A stretch of DNA of 64,000 nucleotides from an uncultured Clostridia bacterium (GTDB lineage Bacteria > Bacillota > Clostridia > Oscillospirales > Ruminococcaceae). How positions within the stretch are numbered: the stretch's first letter is position 1; every line of letters begins with the position of its first letter. This document shows positions 62,007-64,000 of the stretch, piece after piece. Made by a program: the position numbers and the translations under genes. Where the stretch lies: assembly GCA_947630845.1 (NCBI GenBank), contig CANRJB010000009.1, positions 1-64,000 on the forward strand, given 5' to 3'. The notes below the pieces were generated by a model. That model saw only the letters and a program-made list of their open reading frames with translations. It was not told the origin of the DNA and searched no databases.

Positions 62007-64000
62007 TTATCCGACCGGCATCGGCGGCGGTGTCAGATCACCCTGCGGCGGTTCCGGTACAGGCGGCTCTGCAACAGGCGGTGCCTCTGTAGCAGGCGGT
62101 ACATATGGTTCTGTCGGCTGCGGTTCCGGCTCAGCAGGAGGCTCTGTGGCAGGAGGGTATGTCTGTTCAGGTTCAGGTTCTGTTTCCTGTTCCGGCTCTG
62201 TCGTTTCTTCCTCTCCGAAGGTGGGCAGTTCGCCCCCGGTCCATCCGCCTGTGCTTGCCACATGGCTCTCTGTTCCTACGCTTGCTGTCAGCCAAACCTC
62301 TGAACGCACCGGCACAAGTGTCCCTTCCTTGACACTCTGCGTCAGCACACAGTCCATGACATGACTGTCCGATACATAGCACACCATGCAGATCAGCCCA
62401 GCCGATTCAAGCAGCTCCCTTGCTGCATTCGCATTCATCAGCAGAACACCCGGTACTCGTGTGGTCTGCACGCCCTTGCTGACAGTCATATTGATGATCG
62501 TTCCCTGCGGTACTTCCTCCCCTTCGTCAATATCCTGTGAGATGATGACGCCAGCCGGTACATCGGGATCATAGATGGTTTCCGTCTGCATGGCATAGAG
62601 AAAGAGATCGGAAAGCTGTTCCTTCGCTTCCTCAAAATCCATACCCACATAATTGCCGACAGTGGCAGTCTGATCCGGGTCAAGGTCTGTCCGTCCGAGC
62701 GAGACTGTCAGGTGGATCACCGTATCCCGGTTCAGCTTTGTCTCCGGCTTTGCATCCTGCGAAATGACCGTGCCGGGGGCATCGCCGGGACTGATGATCT
62801 CCTCATACTCCACTGTAAAGCCCAATGCCTCCAGTTCCGACTTCGCCTCTCCGATCAGCAGATTGCAGACATCCGGAACATAGCTCGTCCATCCGTCGCT
62901 CAGAGAGAGTGTGACCACATCTCCGGCATGCATCAATGTGCCTGCATCGGGCTGCTGCGTAATGACACAGCCCTCCGGGACGATGGGATTATCCTCACGG
63001 CTCGCAAGGATCACACGCAGCCCCATCTCCTCAAGCTGCTGCATGGCATCCTCCTGTGTTTGGCTCAGCAGCTCCGGCATCCGCAGTTCCCCTTCAGACA
63101 GGGCATAGCTGACATCCGCTACTTTCGTCACAGCCACCGGAATGGCTGCCTGCTTCTCCTCCCGAACCCGTACATGCCACAGCACCAGAGGTACAGCAAT
63201 ACACAGCACACAAAACACAGCAGTTATGATCGGCATAAGCATCTTAGGTGCATGCCTTTCGGGCGGTGTCCCTGCTTTGGTACGGGCAGCAGGCTTAACG
63301 GCATGGAGCTGCTCCCACAGTGCAGCGATCGTCATCTCAGGGTCATACATGCCGTTATAGAGCGCATTCCTGATCACTGCCGGCAATGATGCTGCCGTCA
63401 GACTCCGGTAAACGGTTTCCCCCGTCATCATCTGCCAGAGCAGGAAACTGATTGCCCGGACATCTGTTCCGGCATCTGCTGTCCCCTCATTACTGTTCCA
63501 GTCCCACAGCTCACATCCTGTTTCCGAAAACCGGATGGAGGATGCCGTGATCGCACCATGATACAGCCCTTCATCATGCAGTCCGGCAAGCGTATCCATC
63601 ACAGGTGCCAGCATGCTGACTGCCTTGTCCGGCGCAATGATATGCTCTGCCATCTCCTGACGCAGAGATCGTGTCTCATGGTAAACTGCCGCATACCAGA
63701 TCGTTCCTCTGTCTTCAAACAGTGCGGTCAGCTCCGGCAATGCGCCGTCCTCCTCTCCGGACATACGGTCGATCCTTCTGTATGCTGTATTTTTGATCAG
63801 CTCCCACTGCATCCCGGCATCTTCCTGATAGGGGACAAAATACCCCGTCTCATCAGGCATACACCATTGCAGCGGCAGCAGCTCACAGAGACAGATCTCT
63901 TCCCCCGTTTCGATATCCTGTGCAAGGTAATACAATTCTCTTCCGCTGACATGCAATGCATGCCGGATGCAAAACCGCCCGGCAACATAAGTCCCCTCCG
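62007..64000 (-). CDS. PASTA-domain pseudokinase (5' end beyond window)
   Basis: At least 664 residues are visible; the frame is open to the window edge (GTYVAGRFCIRHALHVSGRELYYLAQDIETGEEICLCELLP), so the N-terminus is missing. The kinase-like domain (first 230 visible residues) lacks the VAIK lysine, HRD (reads YHGAI) and DFG (reads WDWN). Then come one membrane helix (MLMPIITAVFCVLCIAVPLVLW), four PASTA domains (for example MPELLSQTQEDAMQQLEEMGLRV and VPDVCNLLIGEAKSELEALGFTV) and a Pro/Glu-rich tail. Active relatives (PrkC/Stk1) sense muropeptides; this one more likely serves as a sensor or scaffold without phosphorylation. Confidence 0.88.
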   Translation of the reverse strand, partial: EGTYVAGRFCIRHALHVSGRELYYLAQDIETGEEICLCELLPLQWCMPDETGYFVPYQEDAGMQWELIKNTAYRRIDRMSGEEDGALPELTALFEDRGTIWYAAVYHETRSLRQEMAEHIIAPDKAVSMLAPVMDTLAGLHDEGLYHGAITASSIRFSETGCELWDWNSNEGTADAGTDVRAISFLLWQMMTGETVYRSLTAASLPAVIRNALYNGMYDPEMTIAALWEQLHAVKPAARTKAGTPPERHAPKMLMPIITAVFCVLCIAVPLVLWHVRVREEKQAAIPVAVTKVADVSYALSEGELRMPELLSQTQEDAMQQLEEMGLRVILASREDNPIVPEGCVITQQPDAGTLMHAGDVVTLSLSDGWTSYVPDVCNLLIGEAKSELEALGFTVEYEEIISPGDAPGTVISQDAKPETKLNRDTVIHLTVSLGRTDLDPDQTATVGNYVGMDFEEAKEQLSDLFLYAMQTETIYDPDVPAGVIISQDIDEGEEVPQGTIINMTVSKGVQTTRVPGVLLMNANAARELLESAGLICMVCYVSDSHVMDCVLTQSVKEGTLVPVRSEVWLTASVGTESHVASTGGWTGGELPTFGEEETTEPEQETEPEPEQTYPPATEPPAEPEPQPTEPYVPPATEAPPVAEPPVPEPPQGDLTPPPMPVG

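Noticed and set aside
1-64000. tRNA or rRNA genes
   Set aside because: No T-arm GGTTCRANNCC context with a matching acceptor stem, and no rRNA core sequence, was seen when reading both strands; a tRNAscan run would be decisive.

Overview
The window looks like a chromosomal segment of a Gram-positive, spore-lineage Clostridia bacterium, probably Oscillospiraceae/Ruminococcus-like. Supporting signs are the SpoVT sporulation regulator, GdpP, RNase J, the scr-dnaX-ybaB-recR and gdpP-rplI-dnaB gene orders, PASTA and DHHW/MBOAT surface proteins, AGGAGG-type ribosome binding sites, and many TTGACA-17-TATAAT promoters. The genus is inferred from overall flavour and was not tested.

Layout. (1) 1-8.4 kb is an accessory, partly decayed, AT-richer region. 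It holds a sortase lacking its membrane anchor, a DUF234-type AAA+ ATPase, an AlbA_2/HATPase regulator with a striking palindromic operator, a wrecked two-gene module (AAA_13-like ATPase plus DEDD-exonuclease/helicase fusion), a DUF1893 gene, and small remnants of a TetR regulator and of dxs. Similar direct repeats of about 48 bp bracket the AlbA_2-to-ATPase block. (2) 8.4-16.5 kb holds spoVT, a Na/Pi transporter, a GntR/ABC operon and galE. (3) 16.5-22.2 kb holds recR, ybaB, dnaX and the SRP RNA, then an unusual SCP2 domain fused to five AT-hooks, then glgA. (4) 22.3-25.4 kb is a surface-polysaccharide group with a Wzm-like permease, GT2 and flippase-like protein, interrupted by a 236-bp tract of 10-bp repeats. 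(5) 25.4-35.3 kb holds cdd, ackA, an LRR protein, tmcAL, a HAD phosphatase, paired PH-domain proteins, an AGCS transporter and a 626-residue sugar-nucleotide pseudoenzyme fusion. (6) 35.3-44.7 kb is core: RNase J, GdpP, L9, DnaB, TilS and FtsH. (7) 44.7-53.2 kb holds a possible small RNA, a small membrane protein, an ADP-ribosylglycohydrolase, and a five-gene operon (MBOAT, DHHW, FkbH-type HAD, ACP, PLP decarboxylase). (8) 53.3-59.9 kb is a tightly overlapped operon: DUF951, prfA, sua5, coaE, M18 peptidase, small protein, xth, plsC-like. (9) 59.9-64 kb holds an unknown protein, a three-S1-domain protein, a thioredoxin and a PASTA pseudokinase cut by the window edge.

The most interesting system is the 46.8-53.0 kb operon. 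It has the parts list of the Dlt D-alanylation pathway (carrier protein, MBOAT, extracytoplasmic partner), but an FkbH-type HAD protein stands where the DltA ligase would be. This suggests esterification of a cell-envelope polymer with a glyceryl-like or other carrier-bound group. A dispersed 33-35 bp palindrome near gene 3' ends, the helically phased decamer tract and the AlbA_2 operator are the main non-coding novelties.
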